Of a stretch of DNA of 64,000 bases, positions 50,401-61,119 are shown one piece after another (position 1 is the stretch's first letter; the number at the start of each line of letters is the position of its first letter). The notes under the pieces were generated by a model that was given only the letters and a program-made list of their open reading frames with translations, was not told where the DNA came from and did not search any database. Position numbers and translations under genes: made by a program. This stretch comes from Pterobdella sp. o SKG-2022 (Eukaryota; Annelida; Clitellata; Hirudinida; Piscicolidae): NCBI GenBank assembly GCA_964035795.1, contig OZ038325.1, positions 3,008,772 to 3,072,771 on the forward strand, given 5' to 3'.

Positions 50401-51482
50401 AGGTGGTTTAGAACCTGTGATTCAATATGAAATAAATCAAAAAACAAAAATAAAAAAATAGTGTTTAAATAATACTGAGGAAAAAATATTTAAATTATAT
50501 TTAAGCAAAACAACCAATTTAAAAAATATGAAAAAAAAAGACAAAAATACATATTAATATGAAAAGGATTGTGAGAAAAGCTTGTTGTATGACTTGATAC
50601 TGAAGTTGAAGCCTGTGTTGTTCTTGCCCGGAGATTATATTTGTAAAAAGGTACAAAAAAAAACAAAACAAAAATTAAAAAAAACCATAACAATAAACAG
50701 ACAAAATAAATATTAGAAATACACACACATGCCTACAGGGAGAGGTAGGGACAGAGATGTTCATAGTGAAGATGGGGTGGGTGGAGGTGGTAGGAGGACC
50801 TAATAATGATATTGTCTTTGCTACTCTTAAAGAAGGCAGTGTCTTTGGAGAGATTAGGTGAGGTGGTGATGGTGGAGAATGAAGTGGTGGTAGGTGGAAA
50901 AGATCGAGAGGGTGGAAAAGTGGTGAAATGTTATTGGTGGATGGTTTAGTAGATAAATAACAATAAAAGATGATTTGGGTAGTTGTTCTAAGATATGCTG
51001 GTGAAAATGAATAAGTGAGTAGATTTATGAGCTGGTAAATAAGATGAGAAGGATTTTGGGTGGATGAATGAGTGAATGAATGGGTGGATGAATGAATGGA
51101 TTATTACTGTAATCTCCTCTAGTTTGTTAGCGTTGGCGGGAGGAAACAGAAGAACTGCTGACGTCAGATCAAAAGGTCTGACTATTATCTGAAATGAAAT
51201 TTGATTGAAGTTTCAAATGAATTTTTTTTTAAATAATGAAAATTTTTGTACTATATCAATGTTTATTATACATTTTCAGGCTTTTCTCAATTGTTTTCTC
51301 TTTCAAAAGTATGTGACCGTTGCTACTGCTTGAAACATACATCTTACAATAGAATTTTTATTTACTCATGTATTTAAAACAATTAATGAATAACAAAACA
51401 AACACTTATACAGGTAGACTTCGAGGAGGCCATGTTGGACTATCCTGAGGCTCATGCTTTGTTGAAGCTCAAGTCCAAGTAA
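37511..51482 (+). CDS. Cyclic-nucleotide-gated cation channel, CNGB-like, 18 exons, 1028 aa
   Basis: Exons: 37511-38013, 38342-38403, 38518-38709, 39127-40267, 40416-40518, 40747-40797, 40866-40958, 41269-41333, 48924-49046, 49466-49607, 49803-49890, 50036-50107, 50305-50402, 50567-50650, 50739-50857, 51123-51175, 51280-51308, 51414-51482. All phases agree; sum 3087 nt with TAA. Order seen: Asn/Asp-rich N-terminus ending [15 protein letters not shown]1 ([20 protein letters not shown]); very long S1-S2 loop; S2 ([20 protein letters not shown]); S3-S4 ([23 protein letters not shown]); S5 ([18 protein letters not shown]); pore (CIGNNWDP); S6 ([14 protein letters not shown]); C-linker ([16 protein letters not shown]); cyclic-nucleotide-binding domain ([40 protein letters not shown] with the phosphate-binding FGEIS and RRTA). 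This domain is closest to CNGB subunits from memory. The start codon is the least certain point. Confidence 0.92.
39240..40190 (+). other. Large low-complexity S1-S2 insertion of the CNG channel
   Basis: Exon 39127-40267 continues in frame for more than 300 residues between S1 and S2. In this family the loop is extracellular and short (roughly 30-40 residues). The insertion is Asn/Thr-rich with runs of Asn, many potential N-x-S/T sites, and no recognisable domain. The frame has no stops, and its 3' donor (40268) joins S2 in phase, so it appears to be coding and not intronic. A hidden intron within the block cannot be excluded. Confidence 0.6.
41600..44335 (+). mobile_element. R4/Dong-like LINE copy 1, 3'-truncated, in a CNG intron
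   Basis: It begins straight after an (ATA)n tract ending near 41625. Frames run: Lys-rich N-terminal region (41709-42549), pre-RT ([20 protein letters not shown]), RT ([55 protein letters not shown]; catalytic FYMDDLKIY near 43540), thumb/C-terminal ([20 protein letters not shown]). It stops before the zinc knuckle and endonuclease and is followed by (AT)n at 44354-44422. Several frameshifts make it inactive. No AP endonuclease is seen upstream. The conserved blocks match the next element (44.8-48.4 kb). Confidence 0.9.
44354..44422. repeat. (AT)n microsatellite
   Basis: About 69 bp of pure AT repeat at the truncated 3' end of the first R4-like LINE. Confidence 0.96.
44830..48373 (+). mobile_element. 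R4/Dong-like LINE copy 2 with zinc knuckle and restriction-like endonuclease
   Basis: It is nearly full length but frameshifted. Order: 5' region, N-terminal frame from about 45070, Lys-rich linker, pre-RT ([20 protein letters not shown]), RT ([68 protein letters not shown]; catalytic LYMDDLKLY near 46930), C-terminal part ([20 protein letters not shown]), CCHC knuckle [18 protein letters not shown] at 47811, and a PD-(D/E)xK-like endonuclease (RPDIVV, then [11 protein letters not shown]). The final block TALLGTAR-like ([16 protein letters not shown]) ends at a stop near 48372. A poly-(ATA) tract follows from 48450. Frame changes are visible near 45626, 46703, 47077, 47465, 47756 and 48236, so it is inactive. 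Confidence 0.92.
48450..48923. other. (ATA)n-rich CNG intron sequence
   Basis: The stretch begins with (ATA)n just downstream of the LINE 3' end and stays AT-rich up to the acceptor of the S5 exon at 48924. No further feature is seen. Confidence 0.6.
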
Positions 51483-52009
51483 TATAGATAATTGTTCAAA
51501 TATGAGCGTTATTGTTTATATAATCATCACTCGAAAAATGAAATTCAATGACTCAGGTCATATCATACCTAAGAAACATAAAAAACAGAGATGAAGATTG
51601 ACAAAAAGATAATGCTCCTCCGAAAGTCCTCAACCATTCCACATAAGACCTTAAAATTTTTTCCAACATTAGTTCATTTTATTCAGTCAGGTCGAAAGTT
51701 CACAAAAATAAAAGGACATGAGAAGATTCACGAAATGAACAGTTATAACAAAGTTGAAAATTAGCGAAATCATCTGATTTAAGACAAAATAACTTTCAAA
51801 TCGAATTCCAATATAAATCAATTTCAAATATGCATTTATATATTTATAGTAAATAGTGGTGAATTCTTGAGTCTAGGATGCTTCAAACATTGTACTTCAA
51901 GCTATTTTAAAAGTGCACTTAATTGATTGGTAAAACAATAAAATATTTACAAAGCTAGCAAAAAAAAACTATGAAAATGATAAACCAACGTTGAAGCAAA
52001 AAGGGATGA

Positions 52010-54746
52010 AAGAGAGGAAGAACGGCAGAGGCAGGAAAGGATGCTGGCAGCATTGCTGCGGACAATAGCCTAGAAGCTCTTTTGACGAAACCAAAGAGGG
52101 TCTCCCGCCGCCTCGGAAAGTTTTCTGTCTAACTCCTCGACGAAAGTACCGGTTGAGGGACCACAGACACCGGTAGTCTCGAATGCTACGGGTTGGAAAA
52201 GGAAGTTACCCACCAAGTCTTGATATTTGCGGTTTTTTGATTTTTCTGTGGTTTCAGCAGCAGAGCCGGACTTTATAGAACAGGCAATAATATGGGACTT
52301 GGAGAAAGAGTTGACGACCGTGAAGTCCCAGACCAAACACTTTCAGTACTTTCACGAAAAGGTTTTTGTGCGTATGGACGACGACCGTCGCCTCTGTCGA
52401 GCCCTGTTGGTTCGAGGATGGAAGGCAAACCAATCTTACCCAGACACCTTTTGACTATGAAATTAATTTCCGCATGTTTTGGGAGTCTGCCTTTGTTCAG
52501 ACGACAGAAAAGGCCGTGAAAACCTTTCGGGTCCATCTTTAAGCCTCACTTACAAGGGCACGTAAGGACGCAAAAGATGTTAGCCCCTATTCAGAGTGTG
52601 ACCGCCACCCGGAGTTCTTCAGCACCTAGAAGATTTTCCAAAACGGGAATTGGCATAACTTCCGACCACGCAGCGGAGTGTGCTGACTTAGCAGATAGAG
52701 GGCGACAGAGGTCCCACTGGGCTGCGTCCACATGCAACTCCTTGAAAGCGACCTCACACAAAAGCTCATCCCATTTCCGTTGACTTCTTAAAAGATCAAA
52801 TGCTGCAACTCCGTAATGATTCGACCACGATTCACTGGCTAATACGACGTCATGATCATCCCCCTGAAGATCATCGGACGCATGAACGTCGAGAAAAGAT
52901 GAAAAAAGGAGCCGAACGAAATTCGAAGATGGTTTGAGGAGGAGAGAAAGCATGGCAACGATAAGACTTGCACTGATCTAAAACTTAAACCGTCAAAGCG
53001 GTTAAGAAGAGATACTTGCTTCCAGCTCTTGTCAGACAGGGAAATATTGGAAAGAAATGAGAGAGCAGCACAAATGATAGTGTCAAACTCCAATAATATC
53101 GAGGGCCCAACGAAAGTGGGACACGTTTGAAGAATATAAACCAATTGGGGATAGAGAAACAATTCCTAGGTAAATTGAAAGAGTGATGGGGCTCAACTTC
53201 TAACTTAGAGCAAAGCCGACGGATGTCCCCTAATTTTGAATCAAGAATGGTAACTGGCCTCATGAGTGAAAGGAGAACCCAAGACTGACCAGGAGTGGGG
53301 AGGAGGCAATGATACTGACGGCAGAATAGAAGAGAACAAGTTGACAGTATCAACGTACGTGTCTGCGGAATGGTTTAAAATGAACAGCTCACATTTATTG
53401 GAGTTGATTTGAAGGCCTATCTCATTAAAAGCGTCAATAATTTTTGTTGCATCGTTAAAAACAGAGCTAACCTAACCACCAATAGTGGCATCGTCCAGAC
53501 ACCAAATGTTCAACTCAGATGACACTTTCTTGGCAATTTTGTCGACAGGCAACAGAAAAAGGGCTGGACCAAAAGGGTCACCTTGTTGGATATTTCTTGA
53601 AGAAGGTATACAGTGTTTGCCAGCAAAGAGAGTGGATGAATTGGAATAAGATTCATTAACTAAAAAGAACAAGAACTGGTAACGAGAGGCTACCTTGCCA
53701 ATAAACGTTTTGCGGTCAATAGAATTGAAGGCGTTAGAAACATCAAGTTTCATAAGCACCTTAGGGTCAACTGAGTGGTTAATAAATGAACGGGTAGCAT
53801 GAACGGTTGACTCACACCCCAAACGGACGCTGACACTCAACTGACAAGGTAACAGATTCTCTCTGAGCGAGTTCATGACTGAATGCAGAGATAATTTGGA
53901 AAACAGACGGCAAAAAGTATTTTCGATGGCGGTTGGGCAAATACCACTACATTTCTCTTGAAGGAAAAAGCAAGTGCCTGATAGGGTCCGAGATTTTAGT
54001 GGATGAAACAAAAAAAGCAAAACGAGAAATGGTCCGAAAAACCGAGTGCGCGCTGGCCTTCAGAGAAGGAGATATTATGTTCTTTAAATGTTGAAGGCAA
54101 AGTAAATTAGGGCCAGAACCCGAACCGTTAGGGAAAGAGAGGATCGCTTTTCTAACCGAAGACTCTGTCAAAACTGGTGCTGCAAGAATATGGTCAGGGA
54201 AAATATTCAACACTGGGTCACCAAAAGGATGTTTGTATTTAAGGGAGGAAACCGTTTCCGGGGCCATTGGAGCCAAGACATTGTCAGAGGAAAGAAGGCG
54301 AACCGCGCTCTTTATGCCAAAGTCATTGAATTTAGAAGAAACCAAACGTTTCAAAGGTGAACTTGAGCTTTTAGACGAGCCATTCAACTTCGGGGGTCTC
54401 GTACTTATGTCCGGGAGACCAGATGACGACAGTAAATTAGATATGTTAAGCTCAACTGAAGAAACTGTAGATGTATTAGATTTGCAACCAAGTGACGAGT
54501 GGTGAAGAACCATTCTTGCGAAAGTCAATAATCGTTGCCACTAGATGAGGCCTGTAGAAGACAAAACTGACTCGATAATTGAACTAAAGAATCTGCGAAA
54601 GCAACTCTTGCTTCTTTGGGAGTACGACGAATGATGAAAGAATTTGGTTTCAGGTCTCGCAAATATTCAGTAAATGCCTGGTCAGAGAGACAAGAATCGA
54701 TTTGGACAGGGACCGGAGAATGGTCGACATCTGAGCATTGGTGACA
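52010..54746 (-). mobile_element. LINE with C-terminal restriction-like endonuclease region, antisense, decayed
   Basis: On the - strand from 54.7 kb down: an N-terminal part (CHQCSDVDHSPVPVQIDSCL), a pre-RT frame (VRKAILSFPNGSGSGPNLLC), RT (GICPTAIENTFCRLFSKL, VLMKLDVSNAFNSIDRKTF, NIQQGDPFGPALF, WCLDDATIGG with the catalytic DD), a long degraded middle, and a C-terminal block (DFTVVNSFSKSHI, KYQDLVGNFLFQP, FETTGVCGPSTGTFVEELDR). DFTVVN followed by KYxxL...ET.G is the pattern of the endonuclease region of RLE-type LINEs. Multiple frameshifts. This family is distinct from the R4-like and AP-endonuclease LINEs of the window. Clade not assigned. Confidence 0.85.
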
Positions 54747-54931
54747 ATGTAATGTAATGTAATGCAGTATTTATAAAACGCTTTTCCTTATAGATCAAAG
54801 CGCTTGCTACAAATTTAATTTAGCGAAAACACACTGTGGAACAGGTGCTAATTGTCGGCCCACGCGGGATCGAACCCGGTAACTTTTAGATAATTAGTCT
54901 AATGCTCAACCATTGAGCTATAGGGCCCGAC
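54747..54931 (-). mobile_element. tRNA-derived SINE (type B body) with ATTAC tail
   Basis: Read on the - strand: head GTCGGGCCCTATAGCTCAAT with B box GGTTCGATCC and anticodon-loop CTAATTA, junction GCCGACAATTAGCACCTGTT, then CAAGCGCTTTGATC and AAAAGCGTTTTATAAATACT, ending in (ATTAC)n at 54747-54764. The AAGCG...TATAAATAC end is the type of tail SINEs share with a partner LINE. It is the best preserved of the type B copies (compare 30.6 kb and 26.5 kb) and sits next to a LINE. Confidence 0.9.
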
Positions 54932-55128
54932 AAGTCCAATTGCTTCCAATTGTGGAGCGCTTGGGCACGAGACAATTTGACCCACTTAATATGAAAAAAC
55001 GAAGAACAATTTCTACACTTAGCTGAAGCTAGTCTCTTGTGTAACTTGCAACATGTAACGCTCAGGCAATTCGCTGAGCGGTGTCTTAGTTTGTCATATA
55101 CTTGTATTTCGTTTTACCTTGCTTTTTT

Positions 55129-55328
55129 NNNNNNNNNNNNNNNNNNNNNNNNNNNNNNNNNNNNNNNNNNNNNNNNNNNNNNNNNNNNNNNNNNNNNNNN
55201 NNNNNNNNNNNNNNNNNNNNNNNNNNNNNNNNNNNNNNNNNNNNNNNNNNNNNNNNNNNNNNNNNNNNNNNNNNNNNNNNNNNNNNNNNNNNNNNNNNNN
55301 NNNNNNNNNNNNNNNNNNNNNNNNNNNN
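55129..55328. other. Assembly gap (200 N)
   Basis: Exactly 200 Ns; the real size is unknown. Missing exons of the 55.3-55.9 kb gene could lie here. Confidence 0.98.
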
Positions 55329-55921
55329 TGCAAATTCACTCATCCCATAACCTCAAACACAATTCCTTCTACCCCACAACCATCCACCAGCTGCTACGTG
55401 AAGACCCTCAACTGCAGAAAAAAATGCCGCAATTTGTGAGCAAGTACAAACTGCTGATGTTTCTACAGACGTATGATGATGATGCCTTTCAGAACTGCCA
55501 CGTTATCAGTAAGAAGATCAAGAAGATGATGCAAAAATATGGGGTTATGCCCACCAAAGATGGTGGTGGTGATAAGAAGGAGGGAGATGGGAAGGGTAAA
55601 GATGATGATGATGGTGATGATAGGAATAATTTCAGTCGTGATAACAAGATTGGTGACGGAGATGATGAGGTTGGTGATAATAGTAGTAAAAATAGTAGCA
55701 TTCAAAATGGGGATATTGTAGATAATAGTAGAGGTAAGGATGATAATGAAAACAATGGCAATGATACAAGAGTTGATTATAATAATAATTCTGATGAAAA
55801 TGATGGGATGACAGAAAAAGATGGAAAGATGGAAAACATAATAAAAAGGAGAAATAGAGTCTATCCTGAAGAAAGTTATCTTGAGAAGTTGGAAAACAAG
55901 AATAAATTGAAAAAAACCTAG
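55329..55921 (+). CDS. Unrecognised acidic C-terminal exon (5' end lost in gap)
   Basis: An open frame leaves the gap and ends at TAG 55919-55921. The first 75 residues look folded and charged: IHQLLREDPQLQKKMPQFVS, LLMFLQTYDDDAFQNCHVIS, KKIKKMMQKYGVMP. About 120 residues rich in Asp, Gly, Asn and Lys follow, with a final EKLENKNKLKKT. The first part has the codon usage and composition of real protein; the tail resembles the acidic disordered tails of other genes here. I do not recognise the family. It could be the last exon of an unseen gene. A link to the CNG gene would need read-through of its stop via the weak donor at 51479, which I think unlikely. Confidence 0.45.
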
Positions 55922-56848
55922 TTGAAAAATGAAAAAGGTGTTTTGTTATATTAAAATCAACGAATGTATGTTTAAATATTTTCCCTATAGCTGTTGTTTT
56001 AGTGCTTTGGATTATTTGTAGAGAGACAACCATTAGAGATACAATAGAATATTCATTTTATTTCAAACTTTATCGGTACTATATATTCATTTCTCAAATA
56101 AAGTTTCAGTTTCAAAAAGTTCATCTTCACTATGAAGCATTGACCTACAATATTGTATAAACTGGCGTCATCAACTTAAATCCTCACTAAGCAGTTGGTA
56201 GGGTGTAATGACGACAATGCACCAAGTTGATATAACGGCACTTAACCTAGTGATTTTCAATAAAATTCTTGCAGTATGAGTTGATTACGAAAAGCAAGTT
56301 AAGCTTCTACTGTAGTAGAAATTTTTATAAATGCGTTCATTTTCTATATAAATAACTTATAATAGATTCATTATCGTTAATCCTAATATTATTGGTTTTT
56401 TCTCATTGTTGTTATTATTCAATGTTATTAGTTTATTATTTGATATTATCATTAAATTATCTAGCTACTAAAATGCAAAATACTTTATCTGGAATATATT
56501 TGTTGGAACAATGTAAATTTCCGAAGGTTACTCACAAATTACAAAACATCGAAAGAAAAGTCAAAATAAGAGACTCCAGACAACAAAAAGTTTCTGCAAA
56601 CAAAATCCTCTTCTTCTTAGTGCTTTGAACCATTATTTTGATTTTTATCCTTTAATATCATTACCTTCAATATTACTAACATTAATATTATCATTCTAAA
56701 AAATTCTCATTATAATGGATAAAAACCCATAGTAATCGACATTATTATCATAAATACTTGTGAAACCACCCCATAGCTTCCAATATGAGTCACCATACAC
56801 GCATAAAATCCCCATCATCGTTATAACAATACCAAATAGCATATTGAA
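55922..56848. other. Intergenic sequence between convergent coding exons
   Basis: This is AT-rich sequence with 3' flanks of both neighbours. AATAAA occurs at 56097 (AAATAAAGTTTC), a possible poly(A) signal for the + strand exon. No other feature is seen. Confidence 0.45.
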
Positions 56849-59712
56849 TCAGTCCAAACAGCAACCTTTGTAACAATCACTACTGATACAACTGCAACCA
56901 CTGTGATCAAAACCACCATCTTGCTCCTCTTCCTCTTCATCACAGCCTCCTAAGTAATTCTCCTGATATGCAGAGAGGTAATGGTGATGGTTAAGGCAAC
57001 AATCGCATAAAACATCTTCATCTTCTTCGTGGTTGTTGTTGTAGTTGGTGCAACTAATACAACTGCAACTGTCTTCACTGCTCGATGTTGTGTTGTTGTG
57101 GTGGTGAGTCGAGTTGTTGTGGTTAGTGTCGTTATATGCTTTGTTCTTTTCAATTATGTTTTTGCTGGTGGTTCTGATAACTTTTGAATAACTAACATCG
57201 TTGTTATCATTACTAATATCCTCTAGAGTCTTATTGTACCTACTATTATTATCGAGTTTATCTCTCACTCGTTTATCATTATTGTTTTTATTATAATACC
57301 TCTTGATACTGATTTTGTTTTTAAATCCAGGAACTTCGTTCTTAATTTTGTTAAAATCATCAAAAATGTTGCCAATGTTCAGATCAGCATTGCTGTTGTG
57401 TGGTGTAACTGTTTCCAAGTTTTTTTTGTTGTCTGGTGTGTTTGTTCTAAAGTTGTTGCTGAAATTAGTTGCATCAACATTGCTGAAGTATTTATTAGGC
57501 ATCCCCATGGCATTTTCTAGTGAGTGTCTGCTTTTGATTGTTGTTGTTGGGATGTTTTTTTTGTTGATATTATCCTTGTTATTTTTGTTTTTGATTTTCT
57601 CACTAATGACTTTTCGGTTCATGATGTCACTAATGGTTGTATTGTTATTAATTTTACTGTTATTTTTATCGTTAGTTTTGTCATTATTTATTTCCTTATT
57701 ATAGTTAGTGGAATTATTGTTAATGTTTACGTTTCCAAAGTTTTTATTAAGAGGAAGCTTCTCTAGAGAAGATTGTGAGCGTTGGAGAGTCAAACATTTT
57801 ATATTTCCCGCCTCTTTTTTATTAATCTTAGATTCTTTTACCGGTTTTACTTTTTCCGGCGTACAATTTTGTTTTTTACGCTTCGAACACCACAAGAATG
57901 ACGTCACGCGGTCACGTGGGACGCATTTGATCACTGTTCTGAGACATGACAACCAGTGAGATTTGTCGTCTTGACACTTAGTGACGAGAGTGATGATGTG
58001 AGGAAGATGGTAGTTTTGGTTGTGGTTTGAATGGAGACGCCGAGAAAACCTCTCTAATGTCGACGTTTTTTTGACACACTTCATATTTGAAACAAGGTGC
58101 TTCTCGCAGGCTTGGTGGTTGTGGTGTAGTGTGTCTAAGGAGATCAGGGAGTCGTTGTTGATGTCGTTTAGGTCTGTGAAGGTCTCGTCTCCAAGGAACA
58201 ACAGGTCTATGCAGTAGTTTTGCTTGGAGGAAGAGGAGGAAGAAGAGGAAGATACTGGTCTTAATGAGAAAGAGGATGAAGAAAACGAAGAGGTCAACGA
58301 TCTATCTAGATTGTAAAGCGTAGTTGATAAAATTTATCAAAACAGCGATAAATTAGCCAAAACATTCTTAAAACAGATGCAAAAGCAAACCGACTCTTGT
58401 AGTTGTTGACGATGTTCCTGAAAGACGTGGACAACTTCTCAGACGCTTGTCGACCCAGACTGCTCACCCTCTTCTCTTCCAGACCAGCCTTTTTCTCTAG
58501 CGCCTCTGTAAACACCGCATCACCACCTCCTCCACCATCTAACACATCATCCTGCTTATCCATCTCCTCATCTACCACCAACATCACCTGCTCCAACTCG
58601 ATGGGAGCACGATATAGGGCAGGATGCTCTTTGTGGGGCACGCACAACACCAGAGCTGCGTCAAACAGATACACCTGCAATTCCGTTCCTTTCTCCGTTT
58701 TTAAACATCCTTCACACACCAAATAACGGCATTTTGATGTCACCAGATACGACGTTATGTTGTTGATTTTAGAGATTACAAAAGAGCAATTAGCTTTACC
58801 CACGTGTTCATCCATGTCGGATATGATGCCCCTGACGATATCGAGGCATGGGTTGAGGTACTGAAGGGCATTTTTAAAGATCCGTTTGAAGAACAATGGG
58901 TACTTGACTAAGCGGCATCTAGGGGCGTCTATTAGGGTCCACAGATCTAGTCGTCTGCTGAAGGAGGAGGATGTGCAACGGCGGAGAAAGTCTCTGAATG
59001 GAGGTTTGAGTTGGAGGCATTTGTGGTACATGTGTTTGGAAGCGACCACCCCCTTGCAGTAATTTTCATACACCACCAATTTGTGCACCCATCCCCCAAT
59101 GATGCCACTCACTTTTTCCATTCCACAATCAGCCCCTTGCAACCCCTGCAACAATTCTTCATGCACCGGAATCAATCCTTCCAAACCATTGAAGATCACA
59201 TCCGTTTCTTCATTGGTCAGCAAGGATAAGGTTCGTATAGAGTTCCTGTAAACCAAACATAACATGCGCAAATCCCCAACCAAATCCACTTCACTCTTCA
59301 CAAGCTCCAACAAGGCTTCCTTCGTGTCGGTTACTGGCTTCTCTGCCTTCTTGTATGCAGTGAATAACACTTTCCAGTTAAAAGCTGATTTTGATACTTC
59401 ATTAAAGTTTTTTGAAAAGATTTTTTCCTCTTCATTATCGACTCCATTAACCCTGGAAAGATTAACGCAAGAATTAAAATACTCGTTAGTTTTTAACTTT
59501 TTGAAATTGGTGAGATTGTCCTTAAGAGCACATCCATCGGGTTTTCTGCTCCTTTTCTTCTTCATTCCATTCTCTTTTTCATTCTCCTTATCGTTACTTT
59601 TTATGTTTCTAGAAACTTTTGTATATGACTTTTTGGCTTTTTTGCGGAAAAAATTTTCAAGTTTATCCTTTGATTTACTCAACACTTTTCCAAAATTTAC
59701 ATCTTGGTTCAT
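56849..59712 (-). CDS. RhoGEF of the NET1/ARHGEF3 type, 2 exons, 924 aa
   Basis: It activates Rho-family GTPases by nucleotide exchange. Exons on the - strand are 59712-58391 and 58301-56849, with an 89-nt intron joining NNYKSR to SLTSSFS in phase (2775 nt with stop). A basic N-terminal region (KKKRSRKP, likely nuclear targeting, residues 51-58) precedes the DH domain at about 130-310: EALLELVKSEVDLVGDLRML (CR1), WVHKLVVYENYC, KPPFRDFLRRC, LDLWTLIDAPRCRLVKYPLF (the CR3 helix QR-x-TRYPLLL equivalent). The PH domain starts with GTELQVYLFDAALVLCVP and ends with VTKCQDDKSHWLSCLRTVIK, with an enlarged Ser-rich loop between. The C-terminal 350 residues are Asn-rich and end in a Cys cluster (CSCISCTNY, CDCCLNHHHY, CSCISSDCYKGCCLD). 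Vertebrate members are about 530-600 aa. Confidence 0.9.
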
Positions 59713-60840
59713 TTCAACTTTTAAAAATTCTGGTAAATTTCCGGTGTTTAGTTAAAATTTCAAAAGTAAGTTTTTAGTTAAGTTACAGTAAGATACGAAA
59801 AAAATGTCATTTCTTTTTATTTTTCGCCTTAATGCAACGAGTTTAAAGTTATGGCGGTATCGAACCAAAAACACTGACTTATGTATTCTAGAATAATGTA
59901 GAAACTAGATGGAAATTTTTATAAAATCATTTATCCAATTAAAATATTATTTTTAATGAATTTCCATAGTTTTATTTTGTTTGATTTTTCTAATGAATGA
60001 AAGTTAATGAAATAAGTTGAAATCATTAATGTTTCATAAAAGATTAAATAATCAAAACAAAAATAATCTAAATGACGGCAAACATCAAAAAGCAAAAAAA
60101 TAAATTGAATTTTACGTTTTTTCATGGAGTAATTCTATTTAAAAAGGATAAAATTTTACGATAACATCAATTTTCATTAAAATTTTTTATCTAAAAGCAC
60201 ACAACTCTTCTAAAAGCTTAATTAGTGGAGTTTCAAGCAAATTATAAAATTCAAAATTCAATAAATTTTGAAAAATTTTTTTCACAACTGCTTACACCTT
60301 TGTATACGACGACTTTTGCATTATTCGTTCAATGATTGACGGATGGATGGGTGGGCGAGTGTGTGGGAAGGTGGTTGGTTTGGTGAAAAGGTGGGTGGAT
60401 GAATAAATGGATGGACGGATGGGGGAGTGAACATAAAATTGATGCATGTGAACATATTTGCTCGCATGGATGAATGAGTGCAGAGATGGATGAATACATG
60501 GATAGAATGTTGGATGCATGGGAGAATGAATAAATAGAAATTTAATCTAATAACAAATAAAAAAAAGTAGAAAATATGTTTCAGAAAAATAAAAAAAAAA
60601 AAACAAAAAAAAAACGAATAATTACGTAGAAGGATCAGAGAATAGCAGCTGCAGACTGCCTTGACAACCACACACACATCATCCATGCGATTGCATTCAC
60701 CAGGTCACGTGGTTCCATTTTGGCGCCAAAATTTAGAAAAATTTTGAAATAGATTTTTGGCGCCACGGTTTTATAAATTGAAAAATAGATTCAAAGTAAA
60801 AAAAATAATTGATGCCGTTTTGTTTTTTAATTCGTATTTG
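59713..60840. other. Upstream region of the RhoGEF gene and AT-rich intergenic DNA
   Basis: The RhoGEF promoter should lie at the left edge, but no clear TATA element is seen on the - strand. Short WGGATGR-type repeats appear at 60340-60520, related to the minisatellite at 61.1-62.0 kb. No gene is supported. Confidence 0.45.
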
Positions 60841-61072
<232 letters not shown>

Positions 61073-61119
61073 AAAGAGCTGAAACTTGTTCTCTAATTGG
61101 TGTTAATGGAAAAACATGT

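Noticed and set aside
51414..55921. The exon at 55.3 kb as the C-terminus of the CNG channel
   Set aside because: The channel frame meets a stop at 51480, right where CNG proteins end their CNBD helix; linking needs a weak donor and a 3.8-kb intron with a gap. No similarity supports it.
57303..57766. Leu/Val/Phe-rich + strand frames that look like membrane proteins
   Set aside because: They are antisense of the Asn-rich RhoGEF tail (AAC/AAT codons read as GTT/ATT).
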